Shown here: positions 1-10,809 of the stretch, piece after piece
Layout: each line of letters starts with the position of its first letter
Numbering within the stretch: position 1 is the stretch's first letter
NCBI GenBank assembly: GCA_947359465.1
Contig: OX375879.1
Location: 123,040,486-123,104,485 of the forward strand
Source of the DNA: Metellina segmentata
Taxonomy: Eukaryota > Arthropoda > Arachnida > Araneae > Tetragnathidae
DNA length: 64,000 bases
Direction: 5' to 3'
Made by a program: the position numbers and the translations under genes
Notes under the pieces: model-generated
Told to the model about the DNA's origin: nothing
Database searches by the model: none
What the model saw: the letters and a program-made list of their open reading frames with translations, nothing else

Positions 1-950
1 TGGGATAAAATTCCAACCTTTGCCGTTACAGAAAAACGGTCCGTACCACAGGGGATCGATCGGCGGTTTACTGCCAAACGTAAGGGAACTGGAAGTGAGG
101 GAAATAGAAAGCAATGTGAGAGTCGTGCATCCTTTTACCAATCCTGCTCGTTGAGGGATAAGTATTGCAGCTCTTAAACTACTCGGTCTTAAACAAATGA
201 GAAAGGTAGTTTCTTAAGACTCCTGAACCAATGCTTCAATGTCAACCAACACCATAAAACGTCCGCGATCACAAACGTTTTGTTTTACTATTTCATAACC
301 TACCCATCTTGTCAAATAAGGTAGAAAACTGAATCAGGTGATTGATTGTGAAGTTTCAGGAACAAATCAACTAAATGACTACACACACACATTAGAGAGT
401 GCAACGATTGAAACTATTTCTTAGTCCATTCCAAAGAAATATTCTGTGGCTTAATAACGATACATGCAAATCCGTGCACAAAAATGTGGGGAACTCTTTA
501 AGGGAAAGAAAGGAAGAAAACGTTTTGAAGAACATTAACATTTAAACCAGCAGAAGCTTTAAAATATTGAAATTACGAAATGTATTGGTATATTATTTGT
601 AAGAAAATTATCTTTTCTCTTGAAATGTATATTTGATGTGTTTTTGAAATACAATGAACCAAAATATTCTATTGTAAACATAAAAACAAAAATATTGGTT
701 CAAGGTTACCTTGTTACCCTTTAAATGAAAATTGCATCAGACTACAATAGTTGTATACTCAATTCTTTGCTTTCTACATTTCTTAGACCGATTGATTCGT
801 TTTAATTTTCTTCATTAATGCTCATTGCGCGTCCAACTTTTCCATTGCATATCTTGTTTTCGGAAGAACTATGAAATTAGATATAGAACAGATCAAAAGT
901 CGGCACCATGTAAATCTGCAGTTTAACAAATGTATTTTTTGTAATAGTTT
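1..950. other. AT-rich non-coding DNA
   Basis: I see no coding exon, RNA gene or clear repeat here. The sequence is AT-rich with short homopolymer runs. It may be intronic or intergenic to the candidate exon that follows. Confidence 0.5.
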
Positions 951-1100
951 TGAAGAGGTGGGGTGCCAGCTCAGGTGTTGTTTTCGTCATCTGACTATGG
1001 TTCAAAATGACGTGCCGTTGTCCTTGGATATTGATGCCGAACCGTCGTCACTAACCCGTCGTGTTGCTCCAGTGTGACGTTCATTAACTGCCTACCTTCC
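951..1100 (+). repeat. tRNA-derived SINE, 3' body (copy 1)
   Basis: This carries the diagnostic body of the SINE family that recurs through the window: the GGGTGCCAGCTCAG block, then CGTCATCTGACYRTGGTTCA, a GACCGTCGTCA-like block, GTTGCTCCAGTG and the CTACCT tail. It is 5' truncated and lacks the tRNA-like head. Confidence 0.75.
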
Positions 1101-1429
1101 TGTAATAGTTTTGAATTCCAGTGTGGCTTCTAACTGCACCATTCTCAATACATTCCAACTTAGATATTTGAAGTACACTCGGGCCTTTCCACATTTAAAT
1201 GACACCGTCCGTTGAACTCAACTAAAACTCATTTGATCTTTATCAGAATTCATACTAAGATTATGGCTCGATTTAAAATACTAATGATCATGCGGGAGAA
1301 ATATTTCAACCGCAATAGGTACTAACGATGGAAATTAAAATAAAACATCAATCGCGCCAACAAGCGCAGAAAGCAGAGAATTCGTATGTATGGTGCAAGT
1401 CTTTCCTGACTGTGGATCTGTTTTTTCAG

Positions 1430-1704
1430 TGATCAACAATTATGGACCTCAAGGGTTTGCCACCTCCCCCTCCCCCGCCAACAACCGAGTCTTCCCAGCC
1501 ACCAACAGCCCTGGACCCATCGACATATACGCTTCCAATCAAGATGGCATCAGCTATGTTCAGGATCCGAGCCCCCAGTCGACAGGATTTCCGCCTATAG
1601 CTGTTAATAGAGTAGGTCTCTTTTTTTTCTCTCTCTCTCCCTTCTCTCTGTTGCAGAGCCAGTTGCAAAAGAGTTGGGATGCAGCTCTCTTCACACCACT
1701 CTGA
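1430..1704 (+). CDS. Candidate host exons, Ser/Pro/Asn-rich, gene not identified
   Basis: A polypyrimidine tract and AG at 1428-1429 precede an open segment of 182 nt (1430-1611) that begins with two bases of a split codon and ends at AGA|GTAGGT, a good donor in phase 0. A second tract ending TTGCAG (1651-1656) precedes a further 48 nt that read to TGA at 1702-1704. The intron implied between them is only 45 nt, a multiple of three and open, so read-through is also possible. The predicted peptide is rich in Pro, Ser, Asn and Gln (for example NNYGPQGFATSPSP and YVQDPSPQSTGFPP), low in complexity and typical of the disordered regions of transcriptional regulators. Its base composition is clearly more balanced than its surroundings. 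I do not recognise the gene. A SINE head starts about 20 bases after the stop. Confidence 0.4.
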
Positions 1705-1719
1705 CAACATGAGCAAAAA

Positions 1720-1825
1720 TAAGAGCCACGGTAGCTCGCCTGCAAAGACTAGCGGATTAGCAACCGGAGGGTCGCGAGTTCGATCCAACCACAGACCGTC
1801 GAGGGTGGATGGAGCACGTCGAACC
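1720..1825 (+). repeat. tRNA-derived SINE, tRNA-like head (copy 2)
   Basis: A GAGCC..GGTAGCTCG segment resembles a pol III A box, and GAGTTCGATCC at 1776-1786 matches a B box. The rest of the SINE body is missing. Confidence 0.7.
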
Positions 1826-1835
1826 GTGAGTATAC

Positions 1836-1884
1836 TGAGACCACGGCAGATTTACACTTTTGATGCAAATCTGTCGTGGTCTCA
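1836..1884. repeat. 18-bp inverted repeat (hairpin)
   Basis: Arms 1836-1853 and 1867-1884 are complementary over 18 bp with one mismatch, around a 13-nt loop. It directly follows the SINE head of copy 2. Confidence 0.75.
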
Positions 1885-1886
1885 AA

Positions 1887-2492
1887 TGTCCTCAGGTGGA
1901 TGAATGAGATCGCAGTTAAGGTGTACGGATACACTAGAAATCATGAAAATCGACTAGAATATCAATATTTTTTTATTAATTCAATATATAATCCAATCGC
2001 TTAGCTTTCAAACGATGCCAAGACCTTGCAAATATTCGAAATAGGTTTCTAGTTACAAGGGTTTTTGTTAGCTACTGTCACCATGAACAGACGACTTTCC
2101 AAAACATTAAACTCGATTTCTGGAGAACTGGGTTTTTGCAATAGGATGCTTTGTTTAAAATATGGTAACTTCACAATGAATTCACCTATTATAATTATTT
2201 TTGCATCATTGTATTTTATATAATACATGAAATGTTTTGAACCTCAATCAGTATATTGAGTCAGTAAATTAATTTTTAAATGTTGAAATTCCTGGGAAAA
2301 TGTAGTTTTTTTATACTTTCTTGATTGAAAAATTGTAAAAAAAAAAAAAAAACTATTTCTTCTAGCAACTTGATGGAAGCTCAAAACATGAAGAATAATA
2401 TTACGTATAATTTCCAACAGGGATCGTCTTTCTGCACAAATTAGAATTTTCGATATCAAGTAACAAAGAACATGCTAATTAGCTATGATATC
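1887..2492. other. AT-rich non-coding DNA
   Basis: No gene or recognisable repeat; contains a 17-base A run near 2337. Confidence 0.5.
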
Positions 2493-2711
2493 TTAATTAA
2501 TTACTAGGGCAACAAATGCAACTTTTTTTCGCATGTTCTACGCAGCATGTAAAGTGCTAAAACCAATATTCCTCCTACATGGCGTGTATTGTAAGTGAGT
2601 TATAACTGCAACATAATTCAACTTTTTGCATAAATGCAACCCACCTGCAACTTTTTAAAATTTAGCCCAAAATTAAATAATATAAAATTACTATTTCATT
2701 TTAAAATTTAA

Positions 2712-2742
<31 letters not shown>

Positions 2743-3318
2743 CATAGAGCAATGCAGATGATTGGAACGCAAAACTTCGTTTACCCACAGCTGCCAAAAC
2801 GCTTGCTGAAAATCAAAAGCAGCTACGAATGTTTGATTTGTTGAAAAATCGGAATAGAAAGAGTACAACATCGAGATAGTGAACGAAGATATCAGATCGA
2901 TGGATTTTAAAGTTCCTTGCAATCTTAAAGCGTATCTTAAAGAACGATTGGAAACGAATAACGACCCGACGGTTATTGCTACACTTTCTAGAGACGGTTT
3001 TCCTCAAGCGATTATTTGCTATTGCAACAATGTCTGACAACATCAGCCTCTATTCGGCGCAGTTTTTCAATATTAAGAGATTACTGGCTAAGGATCAACC
3101 ATTGAACGTCGTCAATGTTCTTCTGTATTTCATATGTATAATAATACCTCTAAAATTGTCAATAAATTCTGATTTTTTCATTTTTTACGAAAAATTTACT
3201 TTATATTTTAGTGTATCAAAAATAAATGCAACTTTATTCCCATAAATGCAACTGCTGGAAATGATAAAAGCAACTTTTCCCATTTTTACTGCAACAAAAA
3301 AGTTGTCCTATTAATTAC
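2493..3318. mobile_element. MITE-like block with TGCAACTTT repeats
   Basis: The ends are imperfect inverted repeats: TTAATTACTAGGGCAAC on the left and, read from the right, TAATTAATAGGACAAC. The motif TGCAACTTT or close variants recurs near both ends. Inside is a short open segment (about 2910-3037, plus strand) that reads as a plausible basic peptide ending at TGA but matches nothing I know. It could be a non-autonomous DNA transposon with a relic of its transposase. Confidence 0.4.
2711..2739. repeat. (TA)n microsatellite
   Basis: An uninterrupted run of about 14 TA units. Confidence 0.9.
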
Positions 3319-3499
3319 ACAATCTGATTTTTTTCTCCCAGAAATGATTTTAAGAATACACCAAATTCAAACACAAATTCTAGTGTATACGTACACTTTA
3401 AAGTGTTGGCATCGTCATCAGACCGAAGTATCGAGCTGTTGTTATTGGATCCATCCCCACGCGATTGATCCCGGACCGTTGGCTGGTGTGTTATTTGAA

Positions 3500-3632
3500 G
3501 AGTTTCGTGCCACCTCTGGTGGGCGGCGTCTCACCGTGGTTCAAAGTGACGCGATCGTTACCTTCTAGATTGGACGTTGTCAATAGCCCGTTGTGCTGTT
3601 CCAGTGCGACGTTAATTAAATACCTACCTGAT
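3500..3632 (+). repeat. SINE body (copy 3)
   Basis: GTGCCACCTCTGG, CACCGTGGTTCAAAGTGACG, CAATAGCCCGTTGTGCTG and the TACCTACC tail match the family body. A short piece of body (GATTGATCCCGGACCGT) also lies just upstream at about 3463-3480, out of order. Confidence 0.7.
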
Positions 3633-3654
3633 TTTCTCTAATTCTGCGTAGCCC

Positions 3655-3945
3655 CTTTGGATCCATGGAGCACAGTTGGTAGATTCGTGGATTAGCAACC
3701 AGGGGGTTCGAAACTCAATCGAATCAATGACAATTGAGGAATTTGTGCACGTTAAATATGTTGGGTCGTCACGTAGGTATGGTTTGGAAGGTTGGAGACC
3801 CAGCTCAGGTGTTGACTGCATCATTTGACCGCGGTTCAAAATGACGAGGGGACATTCTCGAATATTTCCCTTTGGGATTGATCCCGTTGCCAACATCTAT
3901 TGTGCTGCTCCAGAGTGCGACGTTCATTCAACTCCACCCTGCAAA
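3655..3945 (+). repeat. SINE with head and body (copy 4)
   Basis: A tRNA-like head (GATTAGCAACCAGGGGGTTC, a diverged B box) is followed in order by the whole body to the tail near 3943. This is one of the most complete copies. Confidence 0.75.
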
Positions 3946-4200
3946 TGAAGTAGAAGAAAAATTGAATCCTTTCTCCTGTAGATAACTACTTTTAACTCCA
4001 TGTTCAGTCAAAGTCACGTATAGAGTGTGTTGGAGCCTGGTGTCTATGGTTGAATTGGCGAGCTGCAAGCTCGCCAATGAGGCGATAGCTTCACCAAAAT
4101 ATATCCCGTCTTGGGCAGACGCTAGATAGCATTCGAACTCAGCGGACGCACTATTGTGCTCCCAACCTCTTGTATGGAAAAGGGGATTGCCCCAATCCAA
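3928..4200 (-). other. Unrecognised 90-codon open frame
   Basis: An open minus-strand frame of ordinary composition overlaps the SINE tail. I see no domain, splice site or known family. It contains a perfect 11-bp inverted repeat at 4054-4078. It may be chance or a remnant of a mobile element. Confidence 0.2.
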
Positions 4201-4205
4201 ATGAT

Positions 4206-5454
4206 CGTGTAAATAGTTTATTAGTTGTAAATAAATTTTAGTTATACCTAGTAGCTATCTCTAGTACCTCATACAGTCCACTATTTGAATCCAAAGGAAT
4301 TTTCCAGCGACCAGGTCCCCAATCACGTAGGCGGGACTTAGACAACGGGCAATTTGGCCCCCTCAGAGTGTTTTATTTGAATTTCAAAAATATGAAATAC
4401 AACAGAATAGATTTACATGTTTGTAGTACAGGAAGAAAACACTATATAGAATTGTGAAAAACATTCATCAGCTCATTTGTAATAAGCTTGACACTTTCTC
4501 TGTTACTTTTTTTCTTGATCAGTTTTAAAACTGGATTGAATTTCTAGTCTTTTGTCCTGCTTCGAAAACTTGTAGTTATTACATTGTGTGGTTAGGAGTT
4601 ACAAAATGTGTATGTTCACCTCAAGGGCAGAGATTTATTTGGTTGTAAAATCTAGCTTTGTACGTTCTAAACGTTTCAAGAGATATAATAATTTGGTATT
4701 ACTCAAAAATCTGCAAAACAATCCCTCGTATTGTCTCTTAGGATGAGGAGAGAAGTGAGTACATCTTCCTTATTTATTATTGTTTCAGCAGTTTTGCAAT
4801 GGTATGCATATATCGTTGTAATTTTACAACGGTATGTTTTGGTTCGCTTATTTATCTTTGAATCAATGAAACGTTTAGTTCTAGGAGCATTTCATATGTA
4901 TTTTTACAGGATGAAATCCAAAAAGAATGTTCACCAAGGCTGTCAATTCTTGCACTTCAGTGATGCTTGAATTAAAATAGAACAGATATGCGTTTATGGC
5001 AATCTGATGATAAATGTACATGTAAATGTCATCAAACTAATTTGAGAAATCGAAAAACTTGATTCGTAATGGAAGCGGTGGAAATTAAAATAAATGGCAT
5101 ACGTATTTAATATTCTTCCGTCTTTTATAATTGCATACATTTTAACTGTGACTGTACATTTAAATTATGACTGATTCAATAAATATTTTGAAATAGAAAA
5201 AAAATCGATTAACAATCCTACAAACTACGAACAAAAGAGCACATATTGTAAGTATAATGTCATTACCGAAACGACTAGTTGGTTTGATTTCTTTTATGAA
5301 AGAAGAACGTAAGAATAAATAACAACGAAAAGATTATATTACTATCTTAAAAACGAAAAGTTTAAAATATTACGGGGCACGTCCACTTTACAAATTATTC
5401 GAAAATTTTACATATTCTAATGATCAGCTTGTACGCTGGTGCAATTTAAATAGG
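4206..5454. other. AT-rich non-coding DNA
   Basis: I see no gene and no repeat I can name. A moderately GC-rich patch at about 4300-4370 has no readable feature. Confidence 0.5.
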
Positions 5455-5650
5455 TCGCAGCCTTACATGTCCTCACGCTTTCAACGTATGGAAGTTTGGA
5501 GAGTTGGGTGCCAGCTCAGATGTCAACCTCGTCATCTGACCGTGGTTCAAAATGACGAGGTACTGCCCTCAGATCTTTCCCTTCTCTGACTGTCACCAAT
5601 AGCCTGTTGTATTGCTCCATTAAGAAGTAAATTCAACAACCTACATATTT
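5455..5650 (+). repeat. SINE (copy 5)
   Basis: The body from GGAAGTTTGGAGAG through CGTCATCTGACCGTGGTTCA to the CAACCTAC tail is present. The head is degenerate. It faces copy 6 tail to tail. Confidence 0.75.
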
Positions 5651-5699
5651 TTTTAACAATACATTACCTGCCAATTAACCACATTTACCTACCAGTATT

Positions 5700-5990
5700 G
5701 GTAGGTAGTTGAATTAATGCCACACTGGAGCTGCAAAACGGACAATTGACAACCGTATGGTATCAATCCTGAAGGGAGGGGGGGGGGGCAACACCTCGTC
5801 ATTTTTAAAGACGGTCAGACGACCAGGCGAACGCCTGAGCTCCTTATCCCACAATCCAAACTTCTTCACCACTCTAACGTGTTGTGATCCTAACAGATTT
5901 AACGTGCACCAGCCCTCTCATAGACGACGATCTTTGGTTGGATCGAGTAACTCTCCCTTTGCTAATACGTCACTCTTCCATCCGGTATTC
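5700..5990 (-). repeat. SINE, near full length (copy 6)
   Basis: In reverse orientation the tail (GGTAGGTAGTTGAATTA) is followed by the body and a head with ATTAGCAAAGGGAG and CTCGATCCAACC. Within the body a 10-base G run and a short deletion are visible. Confidence 0.75.
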
Positions 5991-6829
5991 TGCGACCCCA
6001 AAATATTTAAAACAAACTTATTTGTTAGTTCTAACAAATTCTGAAAGGAACGCTGAATTACTTTCAATTCACTTTATTCTTCATACAAGCACCTGGCCAT
6101 CGAAGGAATGAAATATAAATTAAAATAACACATTTAATAACAAAAATGATTTAATAATGTTATTTATTGATGTATTAACTTAATTTAATAATTTTAGCAA
6201 TTGTGAGAATAACTTCATTTCTTTATTCGTTGTATTGAATACAATAATCTTGATAAAAAAAATTGAATTGATTCGAGGAATTCAAACCAAAATTACCAAA
6301 AATTATATTACTGATTTAATAACTAATATAACTTACTGAATGGAATTGTTTTGAAATGTAATAATCATTATGAAAATATTGAACTATGCAATATAAATGA
6401 ATAGTATCCTAATATGCACAAGACTCTCCTTACTAATGTATCGATATACCGTTTTAAGAATTCTGCAATTGGTTTTTAACAGTGTTGATGGAAACATCCT
6501 AAAAAATGATACGTAACTTATGTTTTAGGGCCCGCTGATTGCTGCAGCATTTACTAACGGCTACCATTGAACAACAAATGGATTTCACGATTTCAGGTAA
6601 ATAATACGTTGGATTACCTAACCTAGTTTAAATTGTTTGTACTGTGTGTGTGTTTAATTTAAGTGAGAGTCCCTTTTGTAAATATAGGAACTGTTTTGTA
6701 GTGTGACAAAATAACCATGCAATTGAAATTAGTGTGAGGTGGATGATTTAGAGGAAAGTGCGTCAACATAAAACGTGTATGCGATTAAAGTAGGGTAATT
6801 ACACTTCTCAAGTACCAATAGTCGTGGGA
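5991..6829. other. AT-rich non-coding DNA
   Basis: No gene or recognisable repeat. Confidence 0.5.
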
Positions 6830-7700
6830 TACCTTTCAAATATCGCCTTCTCCGGCTAGGCGAAATGCAGCAACTCGACATGACCTGACTACTTGTTGCT
6901 AGTATTCAGCTATGCTGTCGCGATAGCCGCCCATAATTGCGTAGTTGTGGTAGATACTGGAGCTTGTGCGACGTCTGGTGACGATCTAGGTGGCCAAATG
7001 ATGTGTGCTAGAATCGTCTAGAATGCTCCTGAAACCGATTGCGAACAAAATGGGCCCTGTGAATCATCCTGGAGCATCGCATCGTTATTGGAGTTAGTGA
7101 AGAAATGGGCTGTAAATGGTCACCAAGCAACTGAACACAGCGATTTTCTGTCAATGGCTGTTCAGTTTAAACAGAAGACCCAACTCATGTCAAGTAAACA
7201 CCACCAGGTTGCATAATGTCTTGCAAGTTGCCTCGCGGGGTTTGCTCCACTCCCATCAACTCGTACCAACAGGAAACGGGACTCATCGAATCACGCATTC
7301 CACTCGTAGTGTTCTTGATCAAGGGCGACGCTGAAGTCGATGAGGTGCAGTGAGTAAAGGCACTCGAGTCAGTCTTCTGCTGCCTTCAACTCCACGTTTC
7401 GCAGCGAACACGCCTCTTGTGTGTCCTTCATTGGATGTGAAAGTCTGTTGACGCAGTATCGTTCGTCTGTTAGCACGGGCGCTTCTGCTCCGACGTCGCT
7501 GATTTCGATCTTTCAACAGACGTGGCCGGCCCCTTGTGGAAGATAATGCTTTTCCACGAGGTACTCTCGATACACCCTTGACCCTGAGAGGGAAGTCTCG
7601 ACAACTTCCGACATGCTATCGCCCTTCATGCGTCAAGCTCCCATTCCACGTTCGAACTTGGGTTATTCACGTCGGGGAGACATGATCCCGTTTCTAAACA
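6830..7700 (-). pseudogene. Tc1-like transposase relic
   Basis: Reading the minus strand and allowing many frame changes gives segments in the order of a Tc1 transposase: a basic region (LKDRNQRRRSRSARANRR), a segment ending in DESRFLLVRVDG that holds the first catalytic Asp, a MLQDDSQGP stretch for the second, and PPRSSPDVAQAP plus TTTTQLWAAI for the third region. Tc1 enzymes are cut-and-paste transposases of about 340 residues acting at TA sites. This copy is broken by several stops and frameshifts and I could not find its inverted ends. It is older-looking than the other Tc1 copies in the window. Confidence 0.55.
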
Positions 7701-7957
7701 TTTCACGGCCATTCAAAAGTCCGAGAGACAGCACTGATAATCATCTGATTCTCAATACACCCGATGCGAGCGCCACTTGAAGATTTGCATACTTCTGGCA
7801 ATGACTAGGTGCCGTTTGCGATAGCTCACAGGAGCGATTCCTCCCTGGCCTTATTTCTCTCCTGTGTCCTTTTCTTATGTGTGTATGTTTGTTTCTCGAC
7901 GTAGTCTGTAGTGTGTTTGGCGCAACAAGGCCGATAAAACCAAACCAACCTCAACCA
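7701..7957. other. Non-coding DNA between Tc1 relic and foldback
   Basis: Moderate GC content, no open frame or repeat that I can name; it may include a decayed end of the Tc1 relic. Confidence 0.4.
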
Positions 7958-8126
7958 CCCAAGTGGTTTCGACGAGACATCTCGCCCATCAAGGTCTGAG
8001 CCATTTTGCTAATAAGGAGATACCTCTTTATCGAGGTATTGCTCATTTTTGAATGGCCAAATGTCTCGTCATTAGCAAAATGGATCAGACCTTGATGGGC
8101 GAGATGTCTCGTCAAAACCACTTGGG
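7958..8126. mobile_element. Foldback element, 56-bp arms
   Basis: Arms 7958-8013 and 8071-8126 are near-perfect reverse complements with only a few differences (both start CCCAAGTGGTTT and contain GACGAGACATCTCGCCCATC). The 57-bp centre holds a second small palindrome (GATACCTCTTTATCGAGGTA). This is the form of a foldback MITE. Related ATATCTCGTC fragments flank the piggyBac element downstream. Confidence 0.75.
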
Positions 8127-8655
8127 AGAGTTGAGGGCTAAAGGACTTGTGAAGAAATACTAGATAGTGTCTTATAAAATAGACGAATAATGAAGTTGGA
8201 GTCGCTGTCTTAAAATTTCGGATGTCACGTGGGCTGACGAATCGTTTGGTAGAATTGACTATCGAAGCACACTGACACAAAGATGTTCATATCTAATGGA
8301 TTTCATCTCATCCAGATCTCAGATATAAGGAAATCGTGTCGAGATTTTCCAATGAGATCACAGGCGAGCCCTTTCGCCACCTTCCCGACTAACTTATCAA
8401 GTGTTATTTTCTTTTTAAGAATAGCTCATGTAATAAAATGTGGAAATATACCAGCACACATATCTGGTACCTTATAGACCACGCTGAAGTCACGCTCATA
8501 GAAACGAGTGACCGCAAATGTGTCAGACTGCCCTTTCTAGACGCGTGAGCGTTCCCATGCAATCTCTATGCTTCCTTCAGAGCCGCATTTCCAATGGGTC
8601 CACATTAAAACACTTAACCCTCCGTGGTTGTGGCAAAATATATCTCGTCCAAGAA
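8127..8655. other. Non-coding DNA left of the piggyBac element
   Basis: No gene identified. A short open frame at 8283-8477 shows no coding character. Confidence 0.4.
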
Positions 8656-10809
8656 TTAACCCATTAACGACTGACGTTGTGTTTTCGCAAATTTAGTGAA
8701 AACATTTTTTTTCTTATTCAGTATTATGTTTTTTTTTTTTTTTTAAATATTTTTTTTGTATATTGTAGACAAAGTTTCAATGTCTCCAGGGGAAAAAATT
8801 GTTTTTCTTTCGATGCAAGATTTTATAAAATAAATTTCTTAAATTGTCATTTTTTTGCGATTTTGTTACTCTAATTTTGAAAAAATCTCACATATGGCAG
8901 AAAAATTTAAAGGACTTCATTAAGAGACGCTTACGTTTAAGAAACATAAGTCTGCAAAATGGCATAAAAAATAAGGTTACTATTTTGTCTTTGTTTGTAT
9001 AAATATGCATTTTCTGAAATGTTGCGAAAACGCAACGTCAGTCCAAAGCAGTGTCTTTATGAACATTTGTCCGAAAATAACGGATGTCAAAGAAAACGGT
9101 TTTTAACCGTAAATGAAGCATTAGCAGAATATATGAAACAGTTAGATCATGAAGATGTTTCTGAATTATCTTCAGATGAAGACTGTCATGGTCAAGCAGA
9201 TACAGTAGTGATTCCCCCCCCAGACCTCCTGACTTACTGTCCGATGAGGTATGCATCGATTACGATATGTTAGGAGATAATTTGCCGAGACCGAAAGACA
9301 TGTCTAGTGATATCGAACTTTTTTCTTCAAAAAAACTTTTAAATTTATCGGATTCATCACAAAATAATAAAAATTTGTCTAAATCACCGAAAAAAAATAT
9401 TGCTTGAAGAAATTTGCCTCCCGTATACACACTAATGCCTAGCGACAAAGAAACTGTAGAAAAAGCAAAAAAGGAAGTAATTATACTAAAATTGCATGAT
9501 CTAGAGCCAGTAGAAGTATTTTTATAAATGTGCAATCAGAATCTTTTGGAACGCATTACTCAAGAAAGTATAAAATATGCACACTTCTGTTCCTATATTG
9601 AAGCATTTTATAGGATTTCTGTTTTACATTGGCTATGTATGTCTTCCTCAAGAGAGACTTTACTGTTCAGTTGCGGAAGATGTCAGTTGTCCATTACTAC
9701 GTACAGCACTAACACGTTCTATGCATACTACTATTAAACAGAATTTGCATTTAGCGGATAACAAAGTATTGGATAAAACAGATAAATGGCTACATTTCGT
9801 CCGTGTGTAAACATTTTAAATGCCAATTCCATGCAGTGGTGTGTGTTGTTTCATCAAATCTTTCTATCGATAAACAAATAATGCCTTATTTCGGTAGACA
9901 TTCGTGCAAAATGTTTCTGAAAGGAAAACCCGATCGTTTCGGGTATTAAGTTTGGCGTTTGTGTATTTCTGAAAGGTACTTATATCATTTTGATACATAC
10001 TCAGGTAAATATGCAGATAAAACGACGGATCTGGGTTGAGTGGAAACGTCTTTTCAGTGTAGTCGAAGTTTCTTCAAACCACTATGTATACTTTGACAAC
10101 TTTTTACATCACATATGCTGTTGTCGAAGCTGAAAAAGTCGTGGTTTCATGCCCCTGGAATGATCCGTGACAACAGATTAGGAAAAGGTTCTACTACATT
10201 TAATTATTATTCCTGTAGTCAAAATGAAAAAAGAACAACATGGAACATGTGACTGCATAGTATCGCAGTAGTTCGTTGGAACGAAAATTCGGCTGTTACT
10301 CTATGGCCACTAACTTTGATACAATCAATCCATCTTCAATGGCCAAGAGATACTCAAGAAAATAAGGAAATCCGTATCTGTAAAGCAACCTAAACTCATC
10401 GGGAATTACAACAAGCATATGGGTAGGTGGACCTGCTTGATAATTTCGCTGCAATGGAGTGCAAGTAAAGGGAAATAAATGGCGGTGGCCTAGGATCCCA
10501 CAGGTCATGTTATCGAGAAATATCCAACAAACTAAAGAAAAAAATGCAAAAACTATAGTAGCCAAACAATAAATGTATGTAAAAAATGTAATGTGCCGTT
10601 ACATAGCAAGTGCTAAAAAGATTTTCATCTTTCCCAAAAGTAGTCGGTTTTGACTGACGTTGCGTTTTCGCAACATTTTGTATCTTTTATACAAATAAAT
10701 GTTTTTTTCATGTTACTTTTTTTTGTCTTAATTAGACTCTAATACGTCTAAGAAATTATTTTTGCTCATTTCCTTCAAGCGAAAAGTAGTGCGGTCGTTA
10801 ATGGGTTAA
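8656..10809 (+). mobile_element. piggyBac-like element with TTAA target duplication
   Basis: TTAA at 8656-8659 and 10806-10809 flank the terminal sequence CCCATTAACGAC on both sides in inverted orientation. TTAA targets are the hallmark of piggyBac. A subterminal motif CTGACGTTGYGTTTTCGCAA occurs about 20 bp inside the left end, again at about 9023-9043 in inverted orientation, and near 10655-10676. Such subterminal repeats are typical transposase contact sites. The element is about 2.1 kb, near the length of an autonomous copy. Confidence 0.85.
9089..10640 (+). pseudogene. piggyBac-type transposase, broken
   Basis: The N-terminal segment contains the acidic LTVNEALAEYM..ELSSDEDC region found in PGBD-like transposases. 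Further on, in shifting frames, come segments resembling the core: MPYFGRHSCKMFLKGKP, SGNVFSVVEVSSNHYVYFDN and MIRDNR, and finally a cysteine-rich KKCNVPLHSKC tail. piggyBac transposases of about 550-600 residues excise and insert precisely at TTAA using a DDD catalytic core. At least six stops or frameshifts interrupt this copy, so it cannot encode an active enzyme. The gene lies between both element ends, oriented left to right. Confidence 0.8.

Noticed and set aside
1426..1788. Minus-strand open frame of 120 codons
   Set aside because: It spans the candidate exons, their polypyrimidine tracts and a SINE head in antisense; low-complexity content.
1771..1790. Functional tRNA gene
   Set aside because: B-box match is real but the surrounding sequence does not close into a full cloverleaf and recurs as part of a SINE.
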